Origin: Tannerellaceae bacterium
GTDB lineage: Bacteria > Bacteroidota > Bacteroidia > Bacteroidales > Tannerellaceae
DNA length: 54,090 nt
Direction of reading: 5' to 3'
NCBI GenBank assembly: GCA_021201295.1
Contig: JAJQFE010000044.1
Span: 1-54,090 of the forward strand
The notes beneath the pieces are model-generated. The model ran no database searches. It was not told where the DNA came from and saw nothing but the letters and a program-made list of their open reading frames with translations. The position numbers and the translations under genes are program-made. Shown piece after piece: positions 29,709 through 38,829 of the stretch. Within the stretch, counting starts at the first letter, position 1; each line of letters starts with the position of its first letter.

Positions 29709-30569
29709 ATGAAATTCCTTTACATTGCTATTACTATTCTACTCGTTTCGGTTCAGTCAGTGATGAGCCAGACCCCGGAACAGTTAAAATCCTATCTTCC
29801 GTCGATAGCAGGATGGACAATTGCCGATAAAACAGAAGTTTTCGATGCAGAAAACCTGTTTGACCACATCAACGGAGCTGCTCCGCTATATATTGAAAAT
29901 AACTTTGTGGAAATGACTTCCATGGAGTATCAGAAAGAGGATGCTTATATCACCATACAGGTTTACCGTCATGCCACACCGGAAGATGCATTTGGTATGT
30001 ATGCTTCCGAGCATACTTCCGAACTGACCTTCTACCCGATCGGAGGAGAGGCCCAGGGGGATGGAAAAAACCTCTTTTTCTTTGCCGGAGACTTCTATGT
30101 AAAAATAAGAAGTAACGCTTCAGAGGATGTAGACCAGACATTACAGGAAATAGCCGGAGCACTGGCCCGGCAAATAGACCCCAATGCTTCCTATCCGCCG
30201 ATTGTGAAAGCCTTCCCGGCGACGGGTTTACAGCCCTACTCCGTAGCGTATACAACGGCGAATTACATCGGACATGAATTCCTGCAATGTGTCTATACAG
30301 CCAAATATGACAGGGAAGGCCAACCTGTCCAGGCATTTATTATAGATGGAAAGACAGTCGAAGGAGCCAAAGAAGTCTTAAATAAGTACTTCACCTTTAC
30401 CAAACAGCCGTTAGATTATCAGGAAGGTCCCTTAGAGATCAAAGACAGATATAACGGAGATATGCCTGCCATCTGGAAAGGCAGATATATCATTGGCATC
30501 TTCAATGAACACGGCGACCCGGTCCCTGATCCAGAACCCCTGCTCCAGAACATCGCCGGTAACCTCTGA
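29709..30569 (+). CDS. DUF6599 family exported protein
   Basis: The 286-residue protein has a signal peptide (MKFLYIAITILLVSVQSVMS). PSIAGWTIADKTEVFDAENL and FDHINGAAPLYIENNF are typical of DUF6599, a family often found beside exported oxidoreductases and of unknown function. EDAFGMYASE and PIGGEAQGDGKNLFFF follow. No membrane segment follows the signal, so it is periplasmic. It lies 14 bases after the aldo/keto reductase and probably shares its transcript. I can see no cofactor-binding motif. No lesion is seen. An inverted repeat follows the stop. Confidence 0.8.
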   Translation: MKFLYIAITILLVSVQSVMSQTPEQLKSYLPSIAGWTIADKTEVFDAENLFDHINGAAPLYIENNFVEMTSMEYQKEDAYITIQVYRHATPEDAFGMYASEHTSELTFYPIGGEAQGDGKNLFFFAGDFYVKIRSNASEDVDQTLQEIAGALARQIDPNASYPPIVKAFPATGLQPYSVAYTTANYIGHEFLQCVYTAKYDREGQPVQAFIIDGKTVEGAKEVLNKYFTFTKQPLDYQEGPLEIKDRYNGDMPAIWKGRYIIGIFNEHGDPVPDPEPLLQNIAGNL

Positions 30570-30579
30570 TAGTAAGTTG

Positions 30580-30682
30580 GCACACAGATGATACGAATCA
30601 AACAGGATGACCACTGATTATTAATTACTTATTTTTTAATGTATAGCTGTGTAAATCTGTCTGATCTGTGTCATCTGTGTGC
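30580..30682. repeat. Imperfect inverted repeat downstream of the DUF6599 gene
   Basis: Arms 30580-30605 and 30657-30682 match at about 22 of 26 positions, with the words GCACACAGATGA and TCATCTGTGTGC at the outside. It sits between two convergent genes. It resembles dispersed intergenic repeats of Bacteroidales genomes and may also end transcription. Confidence 0.6.
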
Positions 30683-30695
30683 TAAAGTTTTACTC

Positions 30696-31168
30696 TTAAT
30701 GAGCAGGTCTTGCTTTAGCAGTGATATGATCTATATCCAAACGGAGGACAGCCGTTTTGTGGGAAGAAGCCTGAATATATTTTCTCCGGACTCTACAGAC
30801 CCGGGACTGTACTTACCGACTAATAGCCGAAGAGCCTCGTTTCGCTCTTCATCGGATAGATCCATCGTTATTCTACCGAAAGCCATGACACTCTGATAAG
30901 CAGTCGTAAATTTTCCCGGGAGTACCTGCGTGGCTCCCACCACCGTGAAAGTGACCCGGTTTTCTTTAGCCAGGTTATCAAGTTTGTGTCCTTCCCAGGC
31001 ACCATGGAAATAGATCGCCTGATCTTTGTCCCACACATAGCTGAAAGGAATCCCATATCCTCCTCCATCCACATTGACCATCGCCAGGAAACCATACTCC
31101 CCGGAAGCGAGGAGCCGGAAAGCCTCCTCTTCGTTCATGATTTTGTCTTTTCTACGAATTTCCCTCAT
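30696..31168 (-). pseudogene. Pyridoxamine-phosphate oxidase-like flavoprotein (NimA type), frameshifted at end
   Basis: This is a small FMN-binding split-barrel protein like NimA and nitroreductase-type enzymes. It begins MREIRRKDKIMNEEEAFRLL and has GEYGFLAMV, GIPFSYVW, IYFHGAWEGHKLDNL and YQSVMAFGRI. As read it stops early after SSVWI. Adding one A to the A4 run (30755-30758 on the plus strand) gives LLPTKTAVLRLDIDHITAKA to a stop at 30696-30698, the normal family ending, about 157 residues. It follows the esterase gene by 10 bases. Only the last 20 residues are changed, so a partial function is possible. Confidence 0.75.
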
Positions 31169-31178
31169 GAGATGTTTT

Positions 31179-31982
31179 TTATTTCTTATTAAAATATTTC
31201 ATAAAGAACAGGATCTGGTAATCTATGGAAACAGCCCAGTAAGCATCATTATGAATGCCCGGACGAACCAGATAATCATGATCTATTCCCAAAGCCATTA
31301 ATTTGTCATGCAAGGCGTTATTTACCTCAAAGAAAAAGTCTCCGTACCCACAATCGATAATCAGTGCCAGGTCACCGTTTTTCAGGGAATCCACCTGAGT
31401 AAAGACCGTGTGATTATCCCAGATCTCCTGATTGGTTTCATAGTCTCCTAGTTGCAGGTTCATATGCCAGTTTTTAGGAAAAGGACGAATATCCACTCCT
31501 CCGCTGGTGCTACCTCCGGCGCCGAAAACAGATGGATTCCTGATAGAGATCCATAACCCACCATGTCCTCCCATACTTAATCCGGTAATAGCCCGTTTGG
31601 AACGATCCCGTATAGTCGGATAATTTCCGTCCACATATGCTACCAGTTCTTTGGCAACAAAGGTTTCATACCGGTAGGAAGGATCTTTCGGACTGTCCCA
31701 GTACCAACTATTCTTTGCATCAGGCAAAACAAAAACCACCCCGTACCGGTCGGCTATCTCCGGCAGCTCCGGTTTGATTTCAAGCCACTTTTTAAAATGT
31801 CCTCCATGGCCATGCAATAAATAGATGACTGGAAAAGAGCCTTCCCTGTCCGGAGTAATGACCAGTGCATCCACCTCCTTATTCATAGAATCGCTATATA
31901 CCTGAACCGTATGAATGGTCCCGGCATATGCAGCAATTCCAAAGAAAAGAAAGAGAATAAATAACAGACTTTTAGTTTTCAT
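31179..31982 (-). CDS. Exported esterase of the alpha/beta-hydrolase fold
   Basis: The 267-residue protein has a signal peptide (MKTKSLLFILFLFFGIAAYA). It is like esterase D and feruloyl or antigen 85-type enzymes. The oxyanion region is IYLLHGHGG, the nucleophile elbow AITGLSMGGHGG, the acid in IIDCGYGD, and the base in RPGIHND. The substrate could be an acyl group on a polysaccharide or a small ester; the sequence does not decide. It precedes the NimA-like gene by 10 bases, so the two may be cotranscribed. No lesion is seen. Confidence 0.85.
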   Translation of the reverse strand: MKTKSLLFILFLFFGIAAYAGTIHTVQVYSDSMNKEVDALVITPDREGSFPVIYLLHGHGGHFKKWLEIKPELPEIADRYGVVFVLPDAKNSWYWDSPKDPSYRYETFVAKELVAYVDGNYPTIRDRSKRAITGLSMGGHGGLWISIRNPSVFGAGGSTSGGVDIRPFPKNWHMNLQLGDYETNQEIWDNHTVFTQVDSLKNGDLALIIDCGYGDFFFEVNNALHDKLMALGIDHDYLVRPGIHNDAYWAVSIDYQILFFMKYFNKK

Positions 31983-32058
31983 AGGATATTGTTTCTCTGA
32001 ATTAGTAATTCCATCAGCCAGGTGGTCCTTACAGACCCGGAATCTTTCCTATATCCGG

Positions 32059-32925
32059 TTAACTGAATACCACCGTTTTGTTTTTATACGTAAGGACTTT
32101 CCGTTGAATATGTTTCTCCACGGCCCGGGAGAGTACAATCTTTTCCAGATCCTGTCCTTTATGCACCAGGGTTTCCACCGTATCCTTATGCGAGATCCGC
32201 GCAATATCCTGTTCAATGATAGGACCTGCATCCAGGTCGGAAGTCACATAATGGCTGGTAGCACCGATCAGTTTCACCCCTCTTTCAAAAGCGGCATGAT
32301 AAGGTTTGGCTCCGACAAAAGCAGACAGGAAAGAGTGGTGAATATTAATGATCCGGTTCGGGAACCGGTTAATCATATGTTCTGTAATTACCTGCATATA
32401 CCGGGCCAATATGATAAAATCCACCTGCTTTTCTTTCAACAAAGCCAGTTCTGCCGCTTCCTGTTCCGCTTTGTTCTCTTTAGTCACCGGAAAGACATGA
32501 TAGGGTATGCCAAACCGTGTCCCGATCTCTTCCAGATCCGGATGGTTACTAATGATCAGCGGGATTTCGACATTCCATTCACCGGCCGTGTAGCGTGCCA
32601 GCAGATCATAGATGCAATGAGACATTTTAGAAACAAAAATAGCCATTTTAGGCTTGTAATCATTCAGATATAAACGGAAATAGATCTGATATTTAACGGC
32701 ATATAACGTATGAAAATATTCTTCTATTTTATCAGCCGGGATCACAAAATGCTGTAACTCCCATTCCACCCGCATAAAGAAAACATGATGTACCCGGTCT
32801 ACATGCTGATCCAGATAAATGATATTTCCTCCGTTTACATGAATAAAATCAGTCATTTGAGTGATCAGTCCCGGTTGATCCGGGCAATGCATCAGTAAAA
32901 TAGCTGTTGGTGATTGTTCTTTCAT
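32059..32925 (-). CDS. purU: Formyltetrahydrofolate deformylase
   Basis: PurU hydrolyses 10-formyl-tetrahydrofolate to formate and tetrahydrofolate, balancing one-carbon and glycine pools. The 288 residues begin with an ACT domain (TAILLMHCPDQPGLITQMTD). The formyltransferase domain has DFIILARYMQVIT, NIHHSFLSAFVGAKPYH with the catalytic Asn and His, and TSDLDAGPIIEQD with the Asp. I took ATG 32923-32925 (MKEQSPTAIL) rather than a TTG two codons upstream. An inverted-repeat element lies between it and proS. No lesion is seen. Confidence 0.93.
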   Translation of the reverse strand: MKEQSPTAILLMHCPDQPGLITQMTDFIHVNGGNIIYLDQHVDRVHHVFFMRVEWELQHFVIPADKIEEYFHTLYAVKYQIYFRLYLNDYKPKMAIFVSKMSHCIYDLLARYTAGEWNVEIPLIISNHPDLEEIGTRFGIPYHVFPVTKENKAEQEAAELALLKEKQVDFIILARYMQVITEHMINRFPNRIINIHHSFLSAFVGAKPYHAAFERGVKLIGATSHYVTSDLDAGPIIEQDIARISHKDTVETLVHKGQDLEKIVLSRAVEKHIQRKVLTYKNKTVVFS

Positions 32926-32965
32926 ACTCAATAATTGAGATTAATGTATAGGCAATTATACACAA

Positions 32966-33044
32966 ATAACGCAGAAACACCTGTCCGCAGAAGAGCTATG
33001 CCCTCTCTATTTAGCCTACGTTTGTCTTGTGTTTCCTGCGTTAT
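32966..33044. repeat. Imperfect inverted repeat between purU and proS
   Basis: Arms 32966-32980 and 33029-33044 pair as ATAACGCAGAAACAC with GTGTTTCCTGCGTTAT. The left arm lacks one G of the GG that the right arm predicts. The loop is about 48 bases. It is similar in layout to the repeat at 30580-30682 but differs in sequence. Confidence 0.55.
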
Positions 33045-33066
33045 CCACGCTTGATTTTATATCTTC

Positions 33067-34548
33067 TTAATAAGCTCTTGCGAATAAAACGCGCTGAGCG
33101 GACGGTTTTCCGGTCACCATACAGACTCCTGGTGTTTTGTCTCCTTCCAGAGGTATACAACGGATTGTTGCTTTGGTTTCGTTCTTGATCAATTCTTCCG
33201 TTTCAGCCGTTCCATCCCAGTGAGCCATAATAAACAGTCCTTCTTCGATCTTTTCTTTAAACTCTTCATACGTGTCTACAGAAATTGTACGGGAAGCACG
33301 AAGATCCAATGCTTTTTGGAAAATATTCTGCTGGATCTCATCCAGTAGATTTTTTACATAGTCTTCAATACCGTCACATGTGATAGTCTCTTTTTCCAGT
33401 GTATCACGACGCATCACCTCAATGGTATTGTTTTCCAGGTCACGCCCACCCATAGCCAGACGTACCGGAACCCCCTTCAATTCATATTCCGCGAATTTCC
33501 ATCCCGGCTTTTTATTGTCAGCATCATCAAACTTAACGGAAATCCCCATCGCTTTCAGATTGGCAGCAATACCATTTACTTTTTCACGGATCTGACTCAG
33601 TTGTTCTTCCGTACGGTAAATCGGAATAATCACGACCTGTATAGGGGCTAACTTAGGAGGCAACACCAGACCGTTATCATCGGAATGAGACATGATCGAT
33701 GCTCCGATCAGACGGGTAGATACTCCCCAGGAAGTAGCCCAGGCATAATCCGTTTTTCCGTTTTTATCAATAAAAGTTACATCGAATGCCTTACCAAAGT
33801 TTTGTCCTAAAAAGTGAGAAGTACCAGCCTGCAGAGCCTTACCATCCTGCATCATCGCTTCAATGGTAAACGTTTCCAGAGCACCGGCAAACCGTTCACT
33901 GGCTGTTTTGGCTCCTTTCACTACCGGTACAGCCATAAACTGCTCGGCAAAAGTTGCATATACATCATGCATTTTCCGTGCTTCCTCTTCTGCCTCCTCC
34001 TGGGTAGCATGGGCCGTGTGGCCTTCCTGCCACAAAAATTCAGCTGTACGAAGGAACAAACGGGTACGCATTTCCCAGCGCATCACATTGGCCCATTGGT
34101 TCACTAAAATAGGCAGGTCACGATAGGACTGGATCCAGTTACGGTAGGTATTCCAGATAATGGTTTCCGAAGTTGGACGGATAATCAGTTCTTCTTCCAG
34201 TTTGGCAGCAGGGTCTACCACCACACCTGATCCATCCAGATTATTTTTAAGACGATAGTGAGTCACTACCGCACATTCTTTTGCAAAACCTTCCACGTGG
34301 TCCGCTTCCTTACTCAGAAAAGATTTAGGGATCAGCAAGGGAAAATAAGCATTCACATGCCCTGTTTCTTTAAACATATCATCCAATGCCCGTTGCATCT
34401 TTTCCCAGATTGCATACCCATATGGTTTGATCACCATACAACCTCTTACTGCAGAGTTTTCCGCCAGATCCGCTTTAATGACCAGATCCTGATACCACTG
34501 GGAGTAGTTTACTTCTCTTTTAGTAAGTTCTTTCAGCTCCTTTGCCAT
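33067..34548 (-). CDS. proS: Prolyl-tRNA synthetase, short (archaeal/eukaryotic) type
   Basis: The enzyme charges tRNA-Pro. The 493-residue protein lacks the long editing insertion, as in the type 3 group common in Bacteroidetes. The class II motifs appear: [17 protein letters not shown] (motif 1), [16 protein letters not shown] and [16 protein letters not shown] (motif 2 region), and [15 protein letters not shown] (anticodon-binding region). The C-terminal extension ends RVLFARAY, with the terminal tyrosine typical of this type. ATG 34546-34548 is the start. A -7 box (34600-34607) lies upstream. No lesion is seen. Confidence 0.95.
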   Translation of the reverse strand: MAKELKELTKREVNYSQWYQDLVIKADLAENSAVRGCMVIKPYGYAIWEKMQRALDDMFKETGHVNAYFPLLIPKSFLSKEADHVEGFAKECAVVTHYRLKNNLDGSGVVVDPAAKLEEELIIRPTSETIIWNTYRNWIQSYRDLPILVNQWANVMRWEMRTRLFLRTAEFLWQEGHTAHATQEEAEEEARKMHDVYATFAEQFMAVPVVKGAKTASERFAGALETFTIEAMMQDGKALQAGTSHFLGQNFGKAFDVTFIDKNGKTDYAWATSWGVSTRLIGASIMSHSDDNGLVLPPKLAPIQVVIIPIYRTEEQLSQIREKVNGIAANLKAMGISVKFDDADNKKPGWKFAEYELKGVPVRLAMGGRDLENNTIEVMRRDTLEKETITCDGIEDYVKNLLDEIQQNIFQKALDLRASRTISVDTYEEFKEKIEEGLFIMAHWDGTAETEELIKNETKATIRCIPLEGDKTPGVCMVTGKPSAQRVLFARAY

Positions 34549-34599
34549 CTTCTATTCAATATTATATTGTTTTTTCTTACCTTCTTCTGTCACAGCAGG

Positions 34600-34607
34600 C
34601 AAAGGTA
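34600..34607 (-). promoter_or_regulatory. Promoter -7 box for proS
   Basis: TACCTTTG on the minus strand fits TAnnTTTG, 51 bases before the proS ATG. Confidence 0.55.
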
Positions 34608-34796
34608 TAAAATATTTACATTTATCGCAGGCTCTTCTTTCCATATATATTTATTTGCCTTCCTGATTCCCGGACATAGGCTGCTTTATAGAAAACCTGA
34701 TGGACAGGAATAAAAGAATAAAACTTTCTCTTAAACCAAAAACTGTAAGGTAGAGGGTTGTTTAACTCTCAGACTAATCTGTATGGATCATACCTT

Positions 34797-35687
34797 TTAC
34801 TTTTCCTGTACAGTACGGCCCTGAATAATCCTGGAGAACGGAGGGACATCATGGGTAAGCCATATATTACCACCGATAACAGAGCCCTCGCCTACTGTGA
34901 TCCGTCCCAATACGGAGGCATTGGAATAAATGGTTACATGGTCTTCTATAATCGGATGGCGGGGTAGGTCAATCGGTAACCCTTCTTCGTCATAAGAAAA
35001 ATTCTTTGCTCCTAAAGTCACTCCCTGATAGAGTCTTACATGCTTACCTATGATAGCTGTTTTGCCTATTACAATCCCGGTCCCATGATCTATACTGAAA
35101 TACTCTCCGATCTGTGCTCCGGGATGAATATCGATCCCGGTTTCCGAATGGGCTATTTCTGTAATAATACGGGGCAGAACGGGTACTTCCAGTTTATACA
35201 GTTCATGGGCTACCCGCTGATATAACATGGCTTTGGGAGAAGGATAGCAAAAGATCACTTCACTCAGGCTTTTAGCGGCCGGATCTCCATCCATCATGGC
35301 CTTGACGTCTGTTGACAGCAAATGCTTGATATGGGGTATCTTATTAATAAATGTCAGGGCTATTTCTGCTGCTTTTTCTTTGGAATCACAACAGTTTTCT
35401 ATCTCAAAACACAAACCGTTCGAGATCTGTTCCTGCAGCAGATCATATATTTTTTCCAGGTACACTCCGGTATAATACTGGATGGAGTCACTCTGTGCTT
35501 CCTGTTCCGTACCAAAAAAACCCGGAAAGATCACTTTCCGGAGAAGACGCATCACCTCCTGCAGGGCTACCACCGACGGGGATGGTTTCTGATGTAAAGG
35601 AATATATTGATAATCCGGTGAATCAGGGGCCGTCAATACTTCCACATTCTTTTGTATCTCTTCTAATATCTCACTTCTATTCATCAT
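34797..35687 (-). CDS. cysE: Serine O-acetyltransferase
   Basis: CysE acetylates serine with acetyl-CoA, the first step of cysteine synthesis. The 296-residue protein has an alpha-helical N-terminal region (MMNRSEILEEIQKNVEVL). A left-handed beta-helix of hexapeptide repeats covers the C-terminal half: ETGIDIHPGAQIGEYFSID, HGTGIVIGKTAIIG, VRLYQGVTLGAK and GRITVGEGSVIGGN. The catalytic Asp and His are in SIDHGTG. The start overlaps by 11 bases the stop of the FN3-Kelch gene upstream, so it may be the last gene of that cluster, or may have an internal promoter not seen. No lesion is seen. Confidence 0.92.
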   Translation of the reverse strand: MMNRSEILEEIQKNVEVLTAPDSPDYQYIPLHQKPSPSVVALQEVMRLLRKVIFPGFFGTEQEAQSDSIQYYTGVYLEKIYDLLQEQISNGLCFEIENCCDSKEKAAEIALTFINKIPHIKHLLSTDVKAMMDGDPAAKSLSEVIFCYPSPKAMLYQRVAHELYKLEVPVLPRIITEIAHSETGIDIHPGAQIGEYFSIDHGTGIVIGKTAIIGKHVRLYQGVTLGAKNFSYDEEGLPIDLPRHPIIEDHVTIYSNASVLGRITVGEGSVIGGNIWLTHDVPPFSRIIQGRTVQEK

Positions 35688-37869
35688 CTGTTCTTCTTCC
35701 TACCGGGTCCCAGGCCGGATCATATACTACAAAGGTATTCCAATTAGTATTACTTTGTCCCAGAATATAGATCTCGTTATTTAATCCATACATATGGAAA
35801 TAAAGTGTACCGGATCCTGCCAGAGTACCTCGCTGGTACCATGCATTCTCTTTCAGTTCATATTCCCAGATACATCCGTCCCGGTTAATACCAAAGAAAC
35901 TATCTCCGGACACTACACCTGTATTGATAATTCCAATGTTACCCGGAGCTGTAGTAACGGTACTCCAGGATGTGTAATTACCATTAGAGTTCCATAGTGT
36001 AGAGCTATTCTCCCCTAAACCTATATATACTTTTTCTTCATATCTGAATACGACTCCCTGACTGATATTACCATTAAAGGTTGTCAGTTCTACCCAACCT
36101 ACAGAACTTCCATACGAACAACTATACATTTTATTTGAATAAGAATCGTCCTGTTTCTTTCCTCCTATCACATACACAACCTTGTCCTCCACAAAACTAA
36201 CTGCATCAAAAAGAGGTTCCGGGAGATCATATCCGTCTTCTTTCTGTTTAGTCCATAACGACCGTCTGGAGTCATATGCGTAAAAAGAATCCAGTACCTG
36301 ATTATTTTCATCAATTCCTCCTATGACAAAAAAGGTATCATTTCCTAATACGGAAGCAGTAGTTCCCTTTATGGGGAACGGGAAAGGTGTATAGGAAATC
36401 CAGCTATTGGATTCGGGATTATAACCACGGAGTGTACTAAACTGCTCACCACCTAAAAAGCCTCCTAATAGAAAGGCATAATTATCAGGAGAAGTAAAAC
36501 CGGTAGCATATAAAGCATTCGGCGAGAAAGTAGCTTTGGAGGTAAAAATACTCGGTGTCGTAACAGTAACCACCTCTCCATATTCTATTCCACTTTCATT
36601 GATAGCATAGGCTCTCATATGATACAGGTCTGATCCATTCAACGGCACCCGCTTTTTAAATTCCAGGCCCGGAGCAATAGGCTCTTCTCCTTCATAGACC
36701 ACTGAATCGCTGCTGTTAGTCAGTTCCGGATACTTGGTTTGGTTTGAATATAAAATACCCATAGAGGTAACAGGTGTATTTCCCAGATCTTCCAATACCA
36801 TGCCGATCGTAGCATATCCTCCTTCCACCTCTTCCACTTCCAGTGTCGTAACGGTAGGCACCATGCTTTTGGGAAAGAAAGAAAGTGTTTCTTCACTATA
36901 GGTAACACCAAAATCATTTTCGGCAAATGCCCGGACCAAATATCTTGTCTTACTCGCCAGACCGGTCAACTGACCGGTAAAGATCCCTACTCCGTCATCG
37001 GTTAACTCGACCAGAATGGTTTCATGCTCATCTTTGTTCAGATTTTCTGTGGCATCCGTAGTCCAGCAAAATCCCCGGTTAATAATGGGGCTATCTCCTG
37101 CTTCCAGGATTTCAGCCGTGAAAGTAGCAAAAGTAAAATCAGGCTCTATGGACATAAATTCTGCCATAAGAGGTTTTCCGCTGGTGGTAATAAACGTTTT
37201 CACAGTTCCTTCAAAGGTTCCAAAGGTATTCCGGACAAATGCTTTGACATAATATTGTGTAGAAGGAGTTAGCCCGGTTACTTCTTCGCTAAAAGGATCT
37301 GTTGAAACAGAAAAAGTCACCTTATCGGATTCCGCCATAGCTTTATCTGTAGCAAGGAACACCCCCCTTTCCAATATCTCTCCCTCTCCCGGATCCATTA
37401 TTTTACCGCCTAAGATAGCTTTAGTAGCCCATATTTCACTTTCATCAGGTATCATAGTCGATACAATCCCCAGGCCATCTTCTGTAGAGACCAGGTAAGT
37501 GGAACTGACTCCTTTTCCTGCGCTATTTACCGCAAAAGCCTGAATTACATATTTGGTATCTTCCCGGAGATTATCAATGGTATGAGTGAAAGTAGTGGTT
37601 TTATTGTCACTGCCTACCTCGATTTCCCGTTCCGTTTCGCTATCCTGCTCTTTTACAATAAATCCATACCGGGTGATGGGAGCTCCGTTCTTTTCGGTAA
37701 TCTCTACGGATATGTTGAAAGAAGTAGCTGTTTTATCTGTAATCGTATCAATTTTTATTTCCGGTATACGGGCATTCAGAATCCCTTCCGGACCGTTGGG
37801 ATCTTCCAGGCATCCGTAGAAAAAAGGAAATAAAAGAAGGAATAATAGTACTTTGTATAGATGTTTCAT
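35677..37869 (-). CDS. Lipoprotein with four FN3-like repeats and a Kelch propeller
   Basis: The 730-residue protein starts MKHLYKVLLFLLLFPFFYGC, a lipoprotein signal with its lipobox. Four fibronectin type III-like repeats of about 100 residues follow (boundaries near 125, 225, 330 and 435), each with a motif such as TKYVIQAFAVN, TQYYVKAFVRN, TRYLVRAFAEN or YHMRAYAIN. The last 290 residues have Kelch-type blades (FFVIGGIDENNQVLDSFYAY and VYVIGGKKQDD). Such lipoproteins bind surface or matrix partners; the ligand is unknown. It is downstream of the barrel protein and kinase on the same strand, 10 bases after the barrel gene. I prefer ATG 37867-37869 to an ATG 8 codons upstream. Confidence 0.8.
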   Translation of the reverse strand: MKHLYKVLLFLLLFPFFYGCLEDPNGPEGILNARIPEIKIDTITDKTATSFNISVEITEKNGAPITRYGFIVKEQDSETEREIEVGSDNKTTTFTHTIDNLREDTKYVIQAFAVNSAGKGVSSTYLVSTEDGLGIVSTMIPDESEIWATKAILGGKIMDPGEGEILERGVFLATDKAMAESDKVTFSVSTDPFSEEVTGLTPSTQYYVKAFVRNTFGTFEGTVKTFITTSGKPLMAEFMSIEPDFTFATFTAEILEAGDSPIINRGFCWTTDATENLNKDEHETILVELTDDGVGIFTGQLTGLASKTRYLVRAFAENDFGVTYSEETLSFFPKSMVPTVTTLEVEEVEGGYATIGMVLEDLGNTPVTSMGILYSNQTKYPELTNSSDSVVYEGEEPIAPGLEFKKRVPLNGSDLYHMRAYAINESGIEYGEVVTVTTPSIFTSKATFSPNALYATGFTSPDNYAFLLGGFLGGEQFSTLRGYNPESNSWISYTPFPFPIKGTTASVLGNDTFFVIGGIDENNQVLDSFYAYDSRRSLWTKQKEDGYDLPEPLFDAVSFVEDKVVYVIGGKKQDDSYSNKMYSCSYGSSVGWVELTTFNGNISQGVVFRYEEKVYIGLGENSSTLWNSNGNYTSWSTVTTAPGNIGIINTGVVSGDSFFGINRDGCIWEYELKENAWYQRGTLAGSGTLYFHMYGLNNEIYILGQSNTNWNTFVVYDPAWDPVGRRTDDE

Positions 37870-37879
37870 ATATGTTCCA

Positions 37880-38802
37880 TTAAAAAAATACACCTGCGCC
37901 TACATTTAGGTCAACATATTTAAATTCCAGGGTGCTACAACCGGCACTCACATAAAAAGTTTTTCCGATCTTTACGGTGAAGTCCAGATCAACGATTACC
38001 CCTTTATAAGAATCTTCCAGGTTCTTTGCCCATACTTTTTCTTTGGGTTCTCCTGCTCCATCCCGGAGAGAAAAAGCATAGAGGAGTTTCCGGTTGAAAT
38101 AACCGGCTCCTATAGAAGTATATAACCAGGGAGTACACTTCACCATAAACCCTCCGGAAACGGCGTAGTAATTCACTTTCTTCCGGTCATAGGAATAGGT
38201 TTGTGTAGCCGGTAACTCCACAATCGTGCCGGTGGAATTATTATAGGTATAGGGATAACTGGTGGAAGAGAGATTGGATTTAAAACAGACATAAAAGCCC
38301 ATCCGGTTGAACATAGCACCCATGGTAATGCCCAGCGGAGCTTCCAATGAATAGAGATAGCCGGCAAAGAATTCCGTCTCAACAGGCTTTTTTCCGATTC
38401 CCGGAGAGTAACTCCCCGTTGGACCTGACGGATCTGGCGGTTCCAGTAAGCGGTAAGGTCTTTATTTTTAGGAGTACCGATCCATTCCGTATAATACACT
38501 ACCAATTTAGCCATAGCCACCGTATCCCGTTCATTCGCCTTCACAGTAAGGCAATTCAGGCATTTATTCATCAGGCTACGCATAGACAGGCGCATGGATT
38601 CATTCTCCTGCCAGATCTTTGTCAACTGGTCAATACTATACATATCACAGTGTGATACCCCCTCTCCATACCAAAGACGGGCGTCTGTATAGTCCTGCCG
38701 TTGCATGGCATCATCTCCCTTTATATTATACTCTGCCTGTTGCTGGGCAAACACCCCCATGGGTAAGAGCACAGACAGAAGAATCAGAACTAATTTTTTC
38801 AT
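37880..38802 (-). pseudogene. Exported TPR-like and beta-barrel protein, frameshifted
   Basis: The N-terminal part (signal MKKLVLILLSVLLPMGVFA) has a TPR-like stretch (EYNIKGDDAMQRQDYTDARL) and a cysteine-containing helical segment. One A is missing from the run at 38388-38393. With it the frame reads LRESEKKPVETEFFAGY and goes on through strands (LGITMGAMFNRMGFYVCFK) to DLNVGAGVFF at 37880-37882. The second half reads as an outer-membrane barrel with 8 or more strands, about 307 residues in total. It follows the kinase gene by 27 bases. The TPR-barrel combination suggests a surface partner of the signalling cluster, by inference only. Confidence 0.7.
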
Positions 38803-38829
38803 ACCATTCCATTAGTAAAAGGCAACTCC

